Shown here: positions 55,848 to 64,000 of the stretch, one piece after another
Layout: each line of letters opens with the position of its first letter
Numbering within the stretch: position 1 is the first letter of the stretch
From: Paenibacillus sp. FSL K6-3182
GTDB taxonomy: Bacteria; Bacillota; Bacilli; Paenibacillales; Paenibacillaceae
Assembly: GCF_037976325.1 (NCBI RefSeq)
Contig: NZ_CP150265.1
Span: 131,001 to 195,000 of the forward strand
Reading direction: 5' to 3'
Length of the DNA: 64,000 nucleotides
Made by a program: the position numbers and the translations under genes
The notes under the pieces: model-generated
Seen by the model: only the letters and a program-made list of their open reading frames with translations
Told to the model about the DNA's origin: nothing
Database searches by the model: none

Positions 55848-57110
55848 ATGGAGAAATTGATGATACGCGGTGGACGGCCGCTTCGCGGTACCGTTCAAAT
55901 CAGCGGAGCCAAGAACAGCGCGGTGGCTCTTGTACCTGCTGCTATTTTAGCAGAATCAGAAGTTGTGTTGGATAATTTGCCTATTATAAGTGATGTAGCT
56001 GTATATAGTGAAATTTTGCAGGAGCTTGGTGCTGTCGTAAAGCGTGACGGCGATATGATGCGCATTGATCCTTCCGCGCTTGTCTCCAAACCGATGCCAA
56101 ACGGCAAAGTGAAATTACTGCGCGCATCCTATTATTTGATGGGGGCAATGCTTGGTAGGTTTGGTGAAGCGACAATCGGAATGCCAGGGGGCTGCAACTT
56201 TGAGCCTAGACCAATTGATCAGCATATTAAAGGGTTTGAAGCACTTGGTGCCACGGTAACTAATGATCATGGATCTATTCGAATTCATGCTGAGCAATTA
56301 CGAGGTGCAAAGATTTACCTTGACGTTTCAAGTGTTGGAGCAACGATTAATATCATGCTAGCTGCCTCGCGGGCCAAAGGAATAACGATTATTGAAAATG
56401 CGGCAAAAGAGCCTGAAATTATAGATGTAGCTACTCTCCTTAATGCCATGGGCGCAAAAATCAAAGGTGCCGGGACTGAGACGATTCGTATTGAAGGCGT
56501 CGATCAGATGCATGGCTGCCGCCATTCCATTATTCCTGATCGAATTCAAGCCGGTACGTATATGATTGCAGCTGCAGCAACGCGCGGCGATGTCCTTATT
56601 GATAATGTTATTCCGAAGCACTTGGAAGCGATGAGCGCTAAGCTTGAAGAGATGGGTGTTCAAGTTATTGAGATGGATGAATCCATCCGTATTATTGGCG
56701 GACCTAATTATTCGTCCATTGATGTAAAGGCACTTGTGTACCCTGGTTTCCCTACGGACTTACAATCTCCAATGACAACCTTGCTTACACAAGCGAATGG
56801 AGTCAGTATTTTAACTGATTATGTATACGGCACTAGATTTAAGCATGTTCCTGAGCTCACTCGCATGGGAGCGGATATTCGTGTTGAGGGCCGTTCAGCT
56901 GTTATTGAAGGCGGCAAGCTGAGTGCTGCAAAAGTTAAGGCTGCTGATTTACGCGCAGGGGCTGCACTTGTTGTCGCTGCTTTGACTGTTGAAGAAGGCG
57001 TTACTGAAATTTCGGGCGTCGAATATATTGACCGAGGTTATGATAATCTAGTAGAAAACTTATGCCGCCTGGGTGCGGAAGTATGGCGTGAAACGGAAGC
57101 CACTTCATAA
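55848..57110 (+). CDS. murA: UDP-N-acetylglucosamine 1-carboxyvinyltransferase
   Basis: A 420-residue EPSP-synthase-fold enzyme with the substrate Lys22-Asn23 (GAKNSAV) and catalytic Cys116 in [13 protein letters not shown], the target of fosfomycin. It adds enolpyruvate to UDP-GlcNAc, the first committed step of peptidoglycan synthesis. The position before rho matches the second murA copy (murAB/murZ) of Bacillales. GGAGG lies about 12 bases before the ATG, rather far. Confidence 0.95.
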   Translation: MEKLMIRGGRPLRGTVQISGAKNSAVALVPAAILAESEVVLDNLPIISDVAVYSEILQELGAVVKRDGDMMRIDPSALVSKPMPNGKVKLLRASYYLMGAMLGRFGEATIGMPGGCNFEPRPIDQHIKGFEALGATVTNDHGSIRIHAEQLRGAKIYLDVSSVGATINIMLAASRAKGITIIENAAKEPEIIDVATLLNAMGAKIKGAGTETIRIEGVDQMHGCRHSIIPDRIQAGTYMIAAAATRGDVLIDNVIPKHLEAMSAKLEEMGVQVIEMDESIRIIGGPNYSSIDVKALVYPGFPTDLQSPMTTLLTQANGVSILTDYVYGTRFKHVPELTRMGADIRVEGRSAVIEGGKLSAAKVKAADLRAGAALVVAALTVEEGVTEISGVEYIDRGYDNLVENLCRLGAEVWRETEATS

Positions 57111-57233
57111 GGAATAGGACGATGCAGACGCTGTGGAATAGACGGCGTCTAATTCGGCAATGATGGATAATCAATCCTATGATTTTACTAGATATACAAA
57201 ATCATAATGAAAATTAAATAAAGTGGTGAGAAC

Positions 57234-58568
57234 ATGACAGACCTTCAGATCGCAGATCTAGAAGAGATGAAATTGACCGACCTTTATAAATTGGCGAAGC
57301 AATTTCAGGTTCCCTATTACGGAACACTTAAGAAGAAGGAATTAATTTTTGCAATTCTTCGAGCGCAAGCAGAGAAGAGCGGCCTTATGTTCATGGAAGG
57401 CGTCCTCGATATTTTGTCAGAAGGCTTCGGATTTTTACGGCCTATTAACTATTTGCCGAGCAAGGAAGATATTTATATTTCAGCATCACAAATTCGCAGA
57501 TTTGATTTGAGAAGCGGCGATCTTGTTTCAGGTAAATGCCGTCCGCCGAAAGAGAATGAGCGTTATTTTGGTCTATTGCAAGTAAATGCTGTTAACGGCG
57601 AGAATCCGGAAACGGCTTCCGAACGATTGCACTTTCCTGCGCTTACTCCTCTTTATCCAGAAAAGAAGCTAGTGCTTGAGACGACACAGTCGAAGCTTTC
57701 CACTCGAATGATGGATTTGCTTGCTCCTGTAGGACTTGGCCAACGCGGTCTAATTGTTGCTCCTCCGAAGACAGGTAAAACCTTGCTTCTTAAAGAAATC
57801 GCCCACAGCATTTCCGAAAATCGTCCCGATATCAAATTGTTCGTTCTGCTTATTGATGAGCGTCCAGAGGAAGTTACTGATATGCAGCGCTCCGTGAAGG
57901 GTGAAGTTATCGCCTCCACATTTGATGAGCTGCCCGAGAACCATATCAAAGTAGCAGAGCTTGTACTTGAGCGAGCGCTTCGTCTTGTTGAGCATAAGAA
58001 GGACGTTGTCATCTTGATGGATAGTATCACCCGTCTTGCTAGGGCGTATAACTTGGTTATTCCTCCATCTGGTCGTACGCTTAGCGGCGGTATTGATCCA
58101 GCAGCGTTCCACCGTCCAAAACGGTTTTTTGGTTCGGCTCGAAACGTGGAAGAGGGCGGAAGCTTGACTATACTTGCGACTGCGCTGATCGAAACAGGCT
58201 CGCGTATGGATGACATCATTTATGAAGAATTTAAAGGTACGGGCAATATGGAGCTCCATCTAGACCGTAAGCTTTCTGAGCGTCGTATTTTCCCTGCGCT
58301 TGATTTGCGCAGATCTGGAACTAGACGTGAGGAAATGCTGCTTACGAAGGAAGAGCTGGAGAAGGTTTGGGCCATCCGCAGAGGTATGACGGACACGCCT
58401 GATTATGTAGATAATTTCTTGAAGAAACTTAAAGATAGTGAGAACAACGAACAGTTCCTCATGTCTCTTGATACAACAGTTGAAGCGAAGCCGGAGCGGT
58501 CCGGTATAAAGAGCAGTACTACAGCGACCAGCAGGCGTCCAACGCCTAGAACTACGCACGGATCGTAA
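57234..58568 (+). CDS. rho: Transcription termination factor Rho
   Basis: A 444-residue hexameric RNA helicase: N-terminal Rho_N helix bundle (1-50, [15 protein letters not shown]), OSB-fold RNA-binding domain (about 52-120, [14 protein letters not shown]), and the ATPase with [10 protein letters not shown] (P-loop), [10 protein letters not shown] and the R-loop/Q-loop region [21 protein letters not shown]. The C-terminus has an extra Ser/Thr/Arg-rich tail of about 20 residues. GGTGAG precedes the ATG. A small hairpin (57127-57152) lies between murA and rho. Confidence 0.96.
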   Translation: MTDLQIADLEEMKLTDLYKLAKQFQVPYYGTLKKKELIFAILRAQAEKSGLMFMEGVLDILSEGFGFLRPINYLPSKEDIYISASQIRRFDLRSGDLVSGKCRPPKENERYFGLLQVNAVNGENPETASERLHFPALTPLYPEKKLVLETTQSKLSTRMMDLLAPVGLGQRGLIVAPPKTGKTLLLKEIAHSISENRPDIKLFVLLIDERPEEVTDMQRSVKGEVIASTFDELPENHIKVAELVLERALRLVEHKKDVVILMDSITRLARAYNLVIPPSGRTLSGGIDPAAFHRPKRFFGSARNVEEGGSLTILATALIETGSRMDDIIYEEFKGTGNMELHLDRKLSERRIFPALDLRRSGTRREEMLLTKEELEKVWAIRRGMTDTPDYVDNFLKKLKDSENNEQFLMSLDTTVEAKPERSGIKSSTTATSRRPTPRTTHGS

Positions 58569-58589
58569 GACCGCAGGAGGGAGAACAAC

Positions 58590-59843
58590 ATGAATCTCGT
58601 ATATGCGGATAAAAACGGAAATGTATTTGACCATCCCGACTTTATAGCTTTGGGAAGAAGCGGCGATATGATTGTCGAAATCATGGAGGAGGAATTAATT
58701 CCACTTCCTAATGGAGCAACTCTTGTTAGCCTGCCTTTTACTAGACCCATTGGTCTTAATCCGAGCACAGGCGAGATGCAGGCATTGCAAGGCGGAGCTC
58801 AAGCAGTCGGCGCATTACTTCCGCAAGGCTTTACTCGTCTATGCTTGCCGGGCTATGTGAAAGCGGACAAGAACGAGAAGCTGCCATTGTTCGGTTATAC
58901 AGCTGTCGTATGGAAAGACGGTAACTTTTATGTAACGGCTGAGCAAAGTGACGATCCTGAAAGATGGGATCCACTTAATTGCGACCGTGGCGAACTAGGT
59001 ATTCAAGTAGAGCGTATTCTTGCTAAATATCCGGATAATCGTCTTTATAAGCATCTGTCGAACTGTGCTCTAGGTTATGAGTGCTTAACCTCTTCCAACA
59101 CATTTCTAGGAAGATGGGAGGGTGCTGTTCCGGTATCGTATTCTTGCAATGCAGGCTGCTTCGGATGTATCTCTGAACAACCTGATGATAGCGGCTTTGT
59201 TGCTCCGCAGACTCGGATGAATTTTAAGCCGACTGTTGATGAGATCGTTGAAATTATGCTTGAGCATTTGCGCGAGCCGGAATCCATCATTAGCTTTGGT
59301 CAAGGCTGTGAAGGGGAACCTTCAACACAAGCTAAAATCATCGTTGAGGCTATGAAGCGTGTTCGCAGTCAAACTTCGCTTGGATACATTAACATTAATA
59401 CGAACGCGGGATTGACTGATTTCATGCGCGCGATTGTTGATGCAGGCCTTAATCTAATGCGCGTAAGTACGATCAGTGCACTTGATGATCATTATAATGC
59501 TTACTATAAGCCTCGCGGCTACAACTTAAAAAATGTTGAGAAGTCTTTGAAATATGCTTCTGACAATGGTGTATATACGTCGATCAACTATTTGATTTTC
59601 CCAGGGGTCACTGACCGTGAGGAAGAAATAGAAGCGATGATTGGATTCGTTAAGCGTACTGGACTAAAACTCATTCAAATGCGCAACCTGAATATCGATC
59701 CTGAAAGCTACTTAGCGATTATTCCTAAGGCACAAGGTGAAATATACGGGATGAAGCAAATGCTTGAAATTTTCCGTGAAGAGCTGCCGGGTGTAGTTAT
59801 TGGCTCTTATACACATGTTCCACCAGCCGCATTACGTCGATAA
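58590..59843 (+). CDS. Radical SAM protein of unknown function with long N-terminal domain
   Basis: A 417-residue protein. The 4Fe-4S site is Cys186, Cys190 and Cys193 (SYSCNAGCFGC), the standard CxxxCxxC, and SFGQGCEGEPS corresponds to the SAM-binding GGE region in altered form. The first 180 residues form a separate domain with additional cysteines (131, 159, 165). The core (NINTNAGL, RVSTISALDDHYNAYYKPRGY) is that of small-substrate or tRNA/peptide-modifying radical SAM enzymes, but I cannot name the substrate. GGAGGGAG lies 6 bases before the ATG, 21 bases after rho, so it is probably cotranscribed with rho. Confidence 0.85.
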   Translation: MNLVYADKNGNVFDHPDFIALGRSGDMIVEIMEEELIPLPNGATLVSLPFTRPIGLNPSTGEMQALQGGAQAVGALLPQGFTRLCLPGYVKADKNEKLPLFGYTAVVWKDGNFYVTAEQSDDPERWDPLNCDRGELGIQVERILAKYPDNRLYKHLSNCALGYECLTSSNTFLGRWEGAVPVSYSCNAGCFGCISEQPDDSGFVAPQTRMNFKPTVDEIVEIMLEHLREPESIISFGQGCEGEPSTQAKIIVEAMKRVRSQTSLGYININTNAGLTDFMRAIVDAGLNLMRVSTISALDDHYNAYYKPRGYNLKNVEKSLKYASDNGVYTSINYLIFPGVTDREEEIEAMIGFVKRTGLKLIQMRNLNIDPESYLAIIPKAQGEIYGMKQMLEIFREELPGVVIGSYTHVPPAALRR

Positions 59844-59896
59844 GTACCTATTAGGTAGTAAATTCGGCTAATATTAACCATATCACTGATTATTCA

Positions 59897-59926
59897 TTGC
59901 AACAGCAAATAAGTTCATGCTATAAT
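59897..59926 (+). promoter_or_regulatory. Promoter of rpmE
   Basis: TTGCAA (59897-59902) and TATAAT (59921-59926) are 18 bases apart, and the -10 is extended (TGCTATAAT). Confidence 0.7.
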
Positions 59927-59987
59927 CCGAGATGTGCGATTTAACTCTGAGTCCGCATGCGATTCAGGGCAGAAAGAGGTGAACGAG

Positions 59988-60185
59988 ATGAAACAAGCTA
60001 TTCATCCGACATACCACATCATTACAGCAACTTGCGCTTGTGGAAATTCCTTCGAGACTGGTTCGGTTAAACCGAGTCTTCGCGTAGAGGTTTGTTCCCA
60101 ATGCCACCCATTCTACACGGGTAAGCAAAAGTTCCTGGATGCTGGCGGCCGTGTCGATCGTTTCAAGAAGAAATACGGTATTTAA
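59988..60185 (+). CDS. rpmE: 50S ribosomal protein L31
   Basis: A 65-residue protein starting at ATG 59988, after GAGGTGAACGAG; the open frame begins earlier at 59934. It starts KQAIHPTYH and carries the zinc-binding cysteines CAC and CSQC, so it is the zinc-containing L31 form. It ends at a terminator whose 3' arm also holds the ribosome site of the next gene. Confidence 0.96.
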   Translation: MKQAIHPTYHIITATCACGNSFETGSVKPSLRVEVCSQCHPFYTGKQKFLDAGGRVDRFKKKYGI

Positions 60186-60226
60186 TCCTACAAATCGTTC
60201 CGCCTTTATTTGGCAGAATACAAGAG

Positions 60227-60266
60227 CCTCCCTCAGCCATCCTATTGGATAGAAGGGAGGTTTTTT
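60227..60266 (+). terminator. Terminator of rpmE, overlapping the ribosome site of the next gene
   Basis: Stem CCTCCCT/AGGGAGG (60227-60233 with 60254-60260) with inner ATCC/GGAT, followed by six T residues. The AGGGAGG arm is also the ribosome site for TTG 60269. Confidence 0.85.
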
Positions 60267-60268
60267 GA

Positions 60269-60697
60269 TTGAATAAACAAACATTCGGTTTGAGTAAACG
60301 ATTTGGTTTATTTCAAATGGCAGCCTTGCTGGCTTGCTTATTTCTGTTGGCCATGACGCTCTCAGGATGTGGGAATGGAAGAAGCAAGCAAGAAAACAGG
60401 CTGAAAACCTACGGTCATGATGGATACATGGGCTATTCCAACAGCAATCCCAATTTACCGAATCGTTATCAGTATCTTAATTATAATGCAGATGGAAAAT
60501 TCATTGAGCAGGTGTTGAAGCCGATTTCCGGCATCGAGCATACGCAAATTTATTTTAACGGTACCGATCTTCATGTGAATGTAAAAGCAAATAAAGCACT
60601 GTCCGACGTTCAAGTCGAAGAGCTGCGAGCAAAGGCCCAGTCGGTCGTTCAATACAATATGCCTCGGTATAAGGTTCATGTAGAAGCCAAAAGGTAG
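60269..60697 (+). CDS. Sporulation-type lipoprotein, YhcN/YlaJ-like
   Basis: A 142-residue protein with a signal sequence and lipobox (LSGCGNG, Cys near 34) and a small C-terminal alpha/beta domain (IEQVLKPISGIEHTQIYFNGTD split, VNVKANKALSDVQ) as in the YhcN/YlaJ spore lipoproteins. It would sit on the outer face of a membrane, perhaps in the forespore. The TTG start at 60269 follows AGGGAGG by 8 bases, and that ribosome site is part of the rpmE terminator. Confidence 0.75.
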   Translation: MNKQTFGLSKRFGLFQMAALLACLFLLAMTLSGCGNGRSKQENRLKTYGHDGYMGYSNSNPNLPNRYQYLNYNADGKFIEQVLKPISGIEHTQIYFNGTDLHVNVKANKALSDVQVEELRAKAQSVVQYNMPRYKVHVEAKR

Positions 60698-60727
60698 CCC
60701 TGTCATTCGTCCAATTTCAACCGCGAG

Positions 60728-60756
60728 TTGCGCTTTAGGACGGAATCGGCTATACT
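60728..60756 (+). promoter_or_regulatory. Promoter of the SRP RNA gene
   Basis: TTGCGC (60728-60733) and TATACT (60751-60756) are separated by 17 bases, and the RNA begins about 7 bases later. Confidence 0.75.
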
Positions 60757-60762
60757 TATTTT

Positions 60763-61036
60763 TGCCGTGCTAGATGGGGAGGTAGCGGTGCCCTGTAACT
60801 CGCAATCCGCTGTAGCGAGGTTGAATTCCTACTTGAGGTTATACTGATGTAGGGTCTTGGCACTTGCGAGCAGTGTTGACAGTTGGGTCCTCCGCAATGG
60901 ACGTTTATGAACTTGGTCAGGTCCGGAAGGAAGCAGCCATAAGTAAATTAGTTCATGTGCCGGGGGAGTGCCTGACTCGAGCTGTAGTGCAAGGATGTCG
61001 CCTGGGTCGTATTTATCAGGAGTAGGTGCACGGTAC
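60763..61036 (+). ncRNA. scr: Signal recognition particle RNA, large Bacillus type
   Basis: The RNA starts TTGCCGTGCTA with GGGGAGGTAGCGGTGCCCTG, has the universally conserved domain IV GTCAGGTCCGGAAGGAAGCA (near 60925-60950) and ends GTGCACGGTA, which pairs with the 5' end. Length about 274 bases matches the 271-base scRNA of B. subtilis with its Alu-like 5' domain. It binds Ffh and targets membrane and secreted proteins. As in B. subtilis it lies directly before dnaX. Ends are approximate. Confidence 0.95.
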
Positions 61037-61074
61037 TAAAATTTTCTAATATGATTTGCTAATAGCAAAAGTAG

Positions 61075-61129
61075 CACCTGTGATCGCTGTTCGATGTTTT
61101 TGTCGGAATTAGCGAATGCAGGTGTTTTT
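61075..61129 (+). terminator. Terminator after SRP RNA
   Basis: An imperfect stem CACCTG/CAGGTG with an inner CGCT/AGCG pair is followed by TTTTT. Confidence 0.65.
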
Positions 61130-61356
61130 GTTTTTAAATGTTGTTTTAATAGGGTAAAGTCTTAGCAAAAGAAAGTTTTGCTTGCTACACAGTTGTTGTA
61201 TAATAGGGGAGTAGCAATTGTTTAAAATATAAGAAAGTAAATTATTTTCTATTGCTACACTTATATTTCGCAATGCAAAGCAATTTCAGCGTCTATAAGA
61301 CCGAACGTGCTTTTGCTTATTGTAAATGAAAAGGCAACTTGAAAGGAAAGGTCTGC

Positions 61357-63147
61357 GTGTCACATATCGCTTTATACCGTGCCTGGCGTCCGCAGACGTT
61401 TCAGGACATGGTTGGACAACAGCATATTATTCAAACGCTGCAAAATTCTATACGTGAGCAGCGTGTATCTCATGCTTATCTTTTTAATGGGCCGCGAGGA
61501 ACCGGAAAGACAAGCGCTGCGAAAATATTAGCCAAAGCGGTTAACTGTGAACGTGGTCCGGCTGAAGAGCCTTGTAATGAATGTGATGCTTGCATAGGGA
61601 TTACCGCGGGACATATTATGGATGTAATTGAGATTGATGCTGCATCTAATCGCGGTATTGATGAAATTCGTGATATTCGTGATAAAGTGCGATATGCACC
61701 TTCAGAAGTGCGGTTCAAAGTTTATATTATAGATGAAGTACATATGCTTACGGCCGAGGCATTCAATGCCTTGCTCAAAACATTGGAGGAGCCGCCGGGG
61801 CATGTTATCTTTATCTTGGCGACGACCGAACCGCATAAGCTGCCTGCTACGATTATCTCCCGCTGTCAGCGGTTTGATTTCAGGCAGGTATCGCTTGAAG
61901 AGCAGACGCAGCACTTGCTTAAGATTTGCCGTGAAGAGAGCATACAGGCCGACGAAGATGCGCTTGCTTATATTGCAAGATTGTCAGAAGGCGGAATGCG
62001 CGATGCGATTAGCTTGCTGGAGCAGGTTTCTGCTTTTGCAGGTGATCGCATTACTCTCGACGCGGCAGTAGATGTGACAGGCGGCATGGCTGCTGATCAT
62101 TTCTATCAGCTGGCGGAGGCTGTAAAGGATCGTCATGTAGCAGCAGTTATGCCGCTCGTGGAAAGCTTGATGCAAGCCGGCAAAAGTGCGGACAAATGCA
62201 TGGAAAACTTAATTTATTATTTCCGTGATTTGCTTGTTATGAAGCTTGCTCCGCAGGGCGGCGCAGTAACAGAGAGGATCGTTGATCCTGAACGCTTCAA
62301 AATGATGGCCGAGGCCTTCACTCCAGAGCGATTGTTCGCTATGATTGATACGTTGAACCGTTATCAAGTGGAGCTTAAGCATGCCTCGCAGCCTCAAACC
62401 TTGTTTGAAGTAGCGCTTATGAAGCTTTGCACGTTAAATGACGAGCAATCGTCAGGCGGAGCGGCTTCTGCAAGTACAGCAACTTCAGCATCAAGCAGCG
62501 GACAATCAGCTGAAGTAGGACGTTTGCGTCAGCAGATTGAGGCATTGGAGCGTAAACTAGAGCAAGCGATTCAAAATGGAGTAGGTAGCGGGAACAGCGC
62601 TTCTTCGGCTGACAGTGCGGCCAGCAAGCAAGCAGCACGTACTAATGCGGTTCGCAGTTCATTCGGCGGCTCAGGCGGCATAGTACGGTCTTCAGTCAAG
62701 CTTGATCCGTACCTGGCAACAGCAGGCAGTCCAGAATTCAATCAGTTCAGAATGAAGTGGAACGATGTGCTGCAGGGTGTGAAGGACGCTAAGATTACGG
62801 TCCATGCTTGGCTAAAAGACGGTGAGCCGGTTGCTTCTGCTGACGATGCCATTCTCGTCGCATTCAAGAATACGATGCACCGAGAAACGACCGAGAAGCC
62901 GGCCAATCGCGAGATTATTGAGAAAGTCATGCATGATGTGCTCGGCGGTTCATTCCGTATTGTTACGGTTATGATGAAGGACTGGCAGGCGGCAGCGGCA
63001 CAAGGCGCTAGTACGCAGAAGAGCGAGACGCTTCAGCTTGAGCCCGAATCTTCTGCATCACCACAAGCTGCAAGTCGGCCGGTATGGGTGGAAGAGGCCG
63101 TCAAACTTTTTGGTGAAGATTTAGTAGTAGTGAAGGATAAAGATTAA
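61357..63147 (+). CDS. dnaX: DNA polymerase III subunit gamma/tau
   Basis: A 596-residue clamp-loader subunit starting at GTG 61357 (GGAAAGG upstream; frame open to 61339). Walker A GPRGTGKTSA, zinc-binding cysteines CERGPAEEPCNECDAC, DEVHMLT (Walker B) and sensor region ATTEPHKLPATIISRCQRF are present. Residues from about 375 are a Ser/Ala/Gln-rich tau-like linker and C-terminal domain. A TATAAT at 61199-61204 may be its promoter. It loads the beta clamp and ties the polymerase to the helicase. Followed by ybaB and recR as in other Firmicutes. Confidence 0.96.
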   Translation: MSHIALYRAWRPQTFQDMVGQQHIIQTLQNSIREQRVSHAYLFNGPRGTGKTSAAKILAKAVNCERGPAEEPCNECDACIGITAGHIMDVIEIDAASNRGIDEIRDIRDKVRYAPSEVRFKVYIIDEVHMLTAEAFNALLKTLEEPPGHVIFILATTEPHKLPATIISRCQRFDFRQVSLEEQTQHLLKICREESIQADEDALAYIARLSEGGMRDAISLLEQVSAFAGDRITLDAAVDVTGGMAADHFYQLAEAVKDRHVAAVMPLVESLMQAGKSADKCMENLIYYFRDLLVMKLAPQGGAVTERIVDPERFKMMAEAFTPERLFAMIDTLNRYQVELKHASQPQTLFEVALMKLCTLNDEQSSGGAASASTATSASSSGQSAEVGRLRQQIEALERKLEQAIQNGVGSGNSASSADSAASKQAARTNAVRSSFGGSGGIVRSSVKLDPYLATAGSPEFNQFRMKWNDVLQGVKDAKITVHAWLKDGEPVASADDAILVAFKNTMHRETTEKPANREIIEKVMHDVLGGSFRIVTVMMKDWQAAAAQGASTQKSETLQLEPESSASPQAASRPVWVEEAVKLFGEDLVVVKDKD

Positions 63148-63171
63148 ATTCTAATGATGAGGTGAATGGTA

Positions 63172-63483
63172 ATGAACAATATGAACCAAATGATGAAGCA
63201 AGTGAAAAAGATGCAAGATCAAATGATGAAGGCTCAAGAAGAGTTGGAAACAAAGACAGTTGAAGGAACAGCGGGCGGCGGAGTAGTAACTGTATCTGCG
63301 AACGGCCATAAGAAGCTTCTTAGCATTACGATTAAACCTGAGGCTGTAGATCCGGAAGATGTCGAAATGCTGCAAGATCTTGTCCTTACAGCTGTTAACG
63401 ATGCGCTAACTAAAGTGGATGATCTAGCGAATAAGGATATGGGTAAATTCACAGGCGGAATGAAAATTCCAGGATTGTTCTAA
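63172..63483 (+). CDS. ybaB: YbaB/EbfC family nucleoid-associated protein
   Basis: A 103-residue protein from ATG 63172 (GAGGTGAATGGTA upstream; frame open to 63166), with a Met/Gln/Lys-rich first helix, [14 protein letters not shown] core and C-terminal GGMKIPGLF typical of the family. It binds DNA as a dimer. It lies 24 bases after dnaX. Two hairpins separate it from recR. Confidence 0.95.
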   Translation: MNNMNQMMKQVKKMQDQMMKAQEELETKTVEGTAGGGVVTVSANGHKKLLSITIKPEAVDPEDVEMLQDLVLTAVNDALTKVDDLANKDMGKFTGGMKIPGLF

Positions 63484-63510
63484 GAAGCAGTATTGCTTCT
63501 GTTTGAAATA

Positions 63511-63595
63511 AAAGAAAGTATATTACGTGTATACTTATCTTTTATTTTTCCGTCAAAGCTGCTTCAGTGTCCAGGGGACACTGAAGGCGTTTTTT
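63511..63595 (+). terminator. Two hairpins between ybaB and recR
   Basis: The first (about 63511-63545) is an AAGTATA/TATACTT stem with A- and T-rich flanks. The second is a perfect 11-base stem CTTCAGTGTCC/GGACACTGAAG (63562-63572 with 63576-63586) followed by GCGTTTTTT. Together they should end most dnaX-ybaB transcription before recR. Confidence 0.7.
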
Positions 63596-63619
63596 GCTTG
63601 AAAGGAGCTGTACCCAGTT

Positions 63620-64000
63620 TTGTATTACCCAGAACCGATAGCGAAGTTAATTGATGCTTTTACGCGATTACCGGGTATTGGACCCAAAACGGCCGCCCGT
63701 CTGGCGTTTCATGTTCTTCGAATGAAGGAAGACGACGTCATTGATTTTGCGAAGGCGCTAGTAAGCGTTAAGCGCAATTTGTTCTATTGCTCGGTTTGCT
63801 GCAATATAACCGATACAGATCCATGTAGAATCTGTCAGGATAAATCACGTGACAACTCCATCATATGTGTTGTTCAAGAATCTAAGGATCTTGTTGCGAT
63901 TGAGCGTATGAAGGACTTCCAAGGCCATTATCATGTGCTTCAAGGCGCAATCTCGCCTATGGAGGGCATCGGTCCAGACGAAATTCGTATCGCTGAGCTG
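63620..64000 (+). CDS. recR: Recombination protein RecR, 5' part (cut by window end)
   Basis: The frame starts at TTG 63620, after AAAGGAG 12 bases upstream, and remains open to the right edge (127 codons). It has the helix-hairpin-helix [14 protein letters not shown], a four-cysteine zinc finger (CSVCC ... CRICQD) and the start of the Toprim domain ([15 protein letters not shown]). RecR works with RecO and RecF to load RecA at gaps. Confidence 0.95.
   Translation, partial: MYYPEPIAKLIDAFTRLPGIGPKTAARLAFHVLRMKEDDVIDFAKALVSVKRNLFYCSVCCNITDTDPCRICQDKSRDNSIICVVQESKDLVAIERMKDFQGHYHVLQGAISPMEGIGPDEIRIAEL

Noticed and set aside
62417..62638. Possible programmed frameshift or separate gene in dnaX linker
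   Set aside because: No A-rich slippery heptamer with a hairpin was found, and the minus-strand frame there is a shadow of the low-complexity linker.

Overview
The window looks like chromosomal DNA of an endospore-forming Bacillales, most probably Paenibacillus or a close relative. This rests on Bacillus-type gene order (ywhD ... pbpG ... speE-speB ... ywiB-argS ... rpoE-pyrG-spo0F-(fbaA)-murA-rho-rpmE, and SRP RNA-dnaX-ybaB-recR), sporulation genes (spo0F, a Spo0E-like phosphatase, a KinB/C-like kinase), strong GGAGG ribosome sites with many TTG/GTG starts, motAB, a Bacillus-type SRP RNA, a ydaO-type c-di-AMP riboswitch and a GH87 glucanase. No tRNA, rRNA, CRISPR array, insertion sequence or prophage was seen. 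Species identity is inference from gene content only.

Layout. 1-2477: the 3' part of a collagen-like surface protein and a glycosyltransferase that may glycosylate it. 2613-3287: organic hydroperoxide resistance gene behind an OhrR-like operator. 3357-9867 (minus): a five-gene cluster, ATP-grasp ligase (D-aspartate-ligase-like), MurE-like ligase, AsnB-like amidotransferase, anchored papain-fold protein and Asp/Glu racemase, which together look like a dedicated peptide or peptidoglycan modification pathway. 10050-13092: Spo0E-like gene with Spo0A boxes, tadA, and a sporulation-type kinase preceded by a cluster of DnaA boxes. 13138-22255: NAD(P)-binding protein, rluF, motAB, a YkuI-like EAL protein, GNAT, MFS transporter, photolyase, and an NlpC/P60 hydrolase under a c-di-AMP riboswitch. 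22685-26293 (minus): secreted stalk-domain protein, membrane protein and M1 peptidase. 26400-30137: ywhD and an ECF sigma/anti-sigma operon with membrane proteins. 30223-35425: GNAT and the qoxABCD quinol oxidase. 35713-42971: small membrane protein, pbpG, then an inserted GH87 alpha-1,3-glucanase with its LacI regulator. 43214-50291: speE-speB, LysM 5'-nucleotidase, deoxyinosine glycosylase, ywiB-argS. 50321-60697: subtilase, rpoE, pyrG with an attenuator, spo0F, a decayed fbaA, murA, rho, a radical SAM protein, rpmE and a lipoprotein. 60763-64000: SRP RNA, dnaX, ybaB, recR (cut by the window end).

Several parts connect to sporulation and envelope state: Spo0A-like boxes near the Spo0E-like gene and near the EAL gene, a sigma-H promoter before spo0F, DnaA boxes before a sensor kinase, and envelope genes (D-Asp ligase cluster, pbpG, murA, NlpC/P60) under distinct controls. 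The most interesting candidate for an undescribed system is the 3357-9867 cluster. The clearest evolutionary relic is the frameshifted fbaA remnant exactly where an intact fbaA is expected.
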